Assembly: GCA_027449725.1 (NCBI GenBank)
Contig: DAIDLB010000008.1
Location: 1-5,568 of the forward strand
Direction of reading: 5' to 3'
DNA from: Chlamydiota bacterium
GTDB lineage: Bacteria > Chlamydiota > Chlamydiia > Chlamydiales > SM23-39
DNA length: 5,568 nt
The notes beneath the pieces were generated by a model. The model was given only the letters and a program-made list of their open reading frames with translations. It had not been told where the DNA came from and ran no database searches. The translations under genes were made by a program, and so were the position numbers. Positions 5,121 through 5,568 of this stretch are shown here, one piece after another (position 1 is the first letter of the stretch; every line of letters starts with the position of its first letter).

Positions 5121-5568
5121 TTAAAAAAAATATTCAATCTCAACTAGCGCCGAATAGGCCTGCCACGTCGCATCCATCTTGGGTTTGTCTATTTCAGAAA
5201 ACGAATTTTGCACCGGAAAAACCTGGGTAAAATTCTGCCGGAGCGAACCTGTTCTGTCGTTCGCTGAAAATAAAAAAGCGTCGAGACGGAGATTGAAACG
5301 CCATTCCGCCGCGACCTGCGCCGCAATTTTTCCGGAGATTTTTTGCCCGTGCGCCGAAGTGGACGCGCGGTATTTTTGCCAAACAAACGTTTCGGCGGAT
5401 GGTTCAACAAGGTCGGAAAACAGGTTGAACCTCTGGTCGAAATGGAGAAAGTAATAAAAGTAGCCGGCGCTAAAGATCCAGGCCGGGTGGGGAAGAAAAA
5501 GGAGGTCCGCCCCTGCTCCCGGGCCGAACCAAAGGCGCTTAAACCGGGAGTGGGAAAGATCGCATGTG
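5121..5568 (-). CDS. Partial outer-membrane barrel protein, C-terminal 148 residues (cut by window edge)
   Basis: Reading the - strand back from a TAA at 5123-5121, the frame is open for 148 codons to the right edge with no start, so the N-terminus lies outside. It contains W-F-G-P-G-A-G-A-D around 5531-5505, which corresponds to the I-G-P-x-x-G/F region of the two neighbouring barrels. I-F-S-A-G-Y-F-Y-Y-F and other alternating aromatic strands follow, and the protein ends E-I-E-Y-F-F, an outer-membrane terminal signature. No cysteine is seen beyond the one next to the edge. It has more AAA/TTT-type codons than its neighbours and lacks the clear Y-E-A motif before the last strands, so it is a diverged family member. 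It is the first gene, within this window, of the barrel operon; the operon promoter must lie further right. An alternative is a different barrel family with similar ending. Confidence 0.72.
   Translation of the reverse strand, partial: TCDLSHSRFKRLWFGPGAGADLLFLPHPAWIFSAGYFYYFLHFDQRFNLFSDLVEPSAETFVWQKYRASTSAHGQKISGKIAAQVAAEWRFNLRLDAFLFSANDRTGSLRQNFTQVFPVQNSFSEIDKPKMDATWQAYSALVEIEYFF
5123..5130 (-). repeat. Homopolymer U8 tract at the stop of the partial barrel gene
   Basis: Eight consecutive A on the + strand (T on the coding strand) cover the two terminal Phe codons and run into the TAA stop. I see no solid GC stem directly upstream, so it is unlikely to be an intrinsic terminator. It is a possible slippage site. 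Confidence 0.5.

Noticed and set aside
5108..5143. Internal promoter before the first complete barrel gene (TTGAGA at 5143-5138, TACGAT at 5113-5108, - strand)
   Set aside because: The spacer would be 24 bp, too long for a sigma70-type promoter, and the elements fall within the operon.

Overview
The window holds two transcription units that converge tail to tail. On the + strand is a short, AT-rich 5' region carrying a good sigma70-type promoter candidate, followed by a TtcA-family tRNA 2-thiolation enzyme (181-930) and an MFS transporter of the metabolite:H+ symporter (ProP-like) type (927-2126). The last two are joined by an ATGA overlap. On the - strand is a tightly packed run of four related outer-membrane beta-barrel genes: three complete (5102-4101, 4111-3110, 3135-2083) and one cut by the right edge (5568-5121).

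The four barrel proteins are paralogues of the Lpg1974/Legionella_OMP pore-forming type, which includes the MOMP-like proteins of environmental chlamydiae. The three complete ones share a short signal peptide, a Y-G-N-P motif just after the likely cleavage site, an E-[DE]-G-L-x-Y-A-[IL] motif in the first strands, and a G-[FV]-R-[IL] strand. They also share an [AG]-W-I-[DK]-Q motif, an N-D-x(2-3)-[AG]-[IG]-G-P-type motif, and a final strand ending in phenylalanine. The fourth, partial one shares the F-G-P-G and terminal-Phe features but is more diverged.

The best guess for the organism is a member of the Chlamydiota (environmental, Simkania/Waddlia/Parachlamydia-like) or a close PVC relative. 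The grounds are the expanded MOMP-like family and the G-N-P mature N-terminus, which resembles that of chlamydial MOMP. The coding regions look GC-rich, unlike most well-known chlamydiae, so this placement is an inference.

Functionally, the left unit is housekeeping (tRNA modification) plus solute uptake across the inner membrane. The right unit probably makes a set of alternative porins or surface proteins. The barrel genes are packed so that the codons of one gene's last beta-strand double as the ribosome-binding site of the next. The two units overlap by 44 bp at their 3' ends, leaving no room for a conventional intergenic terminator. I found no RNA gene, mobile element or CRISPR array.
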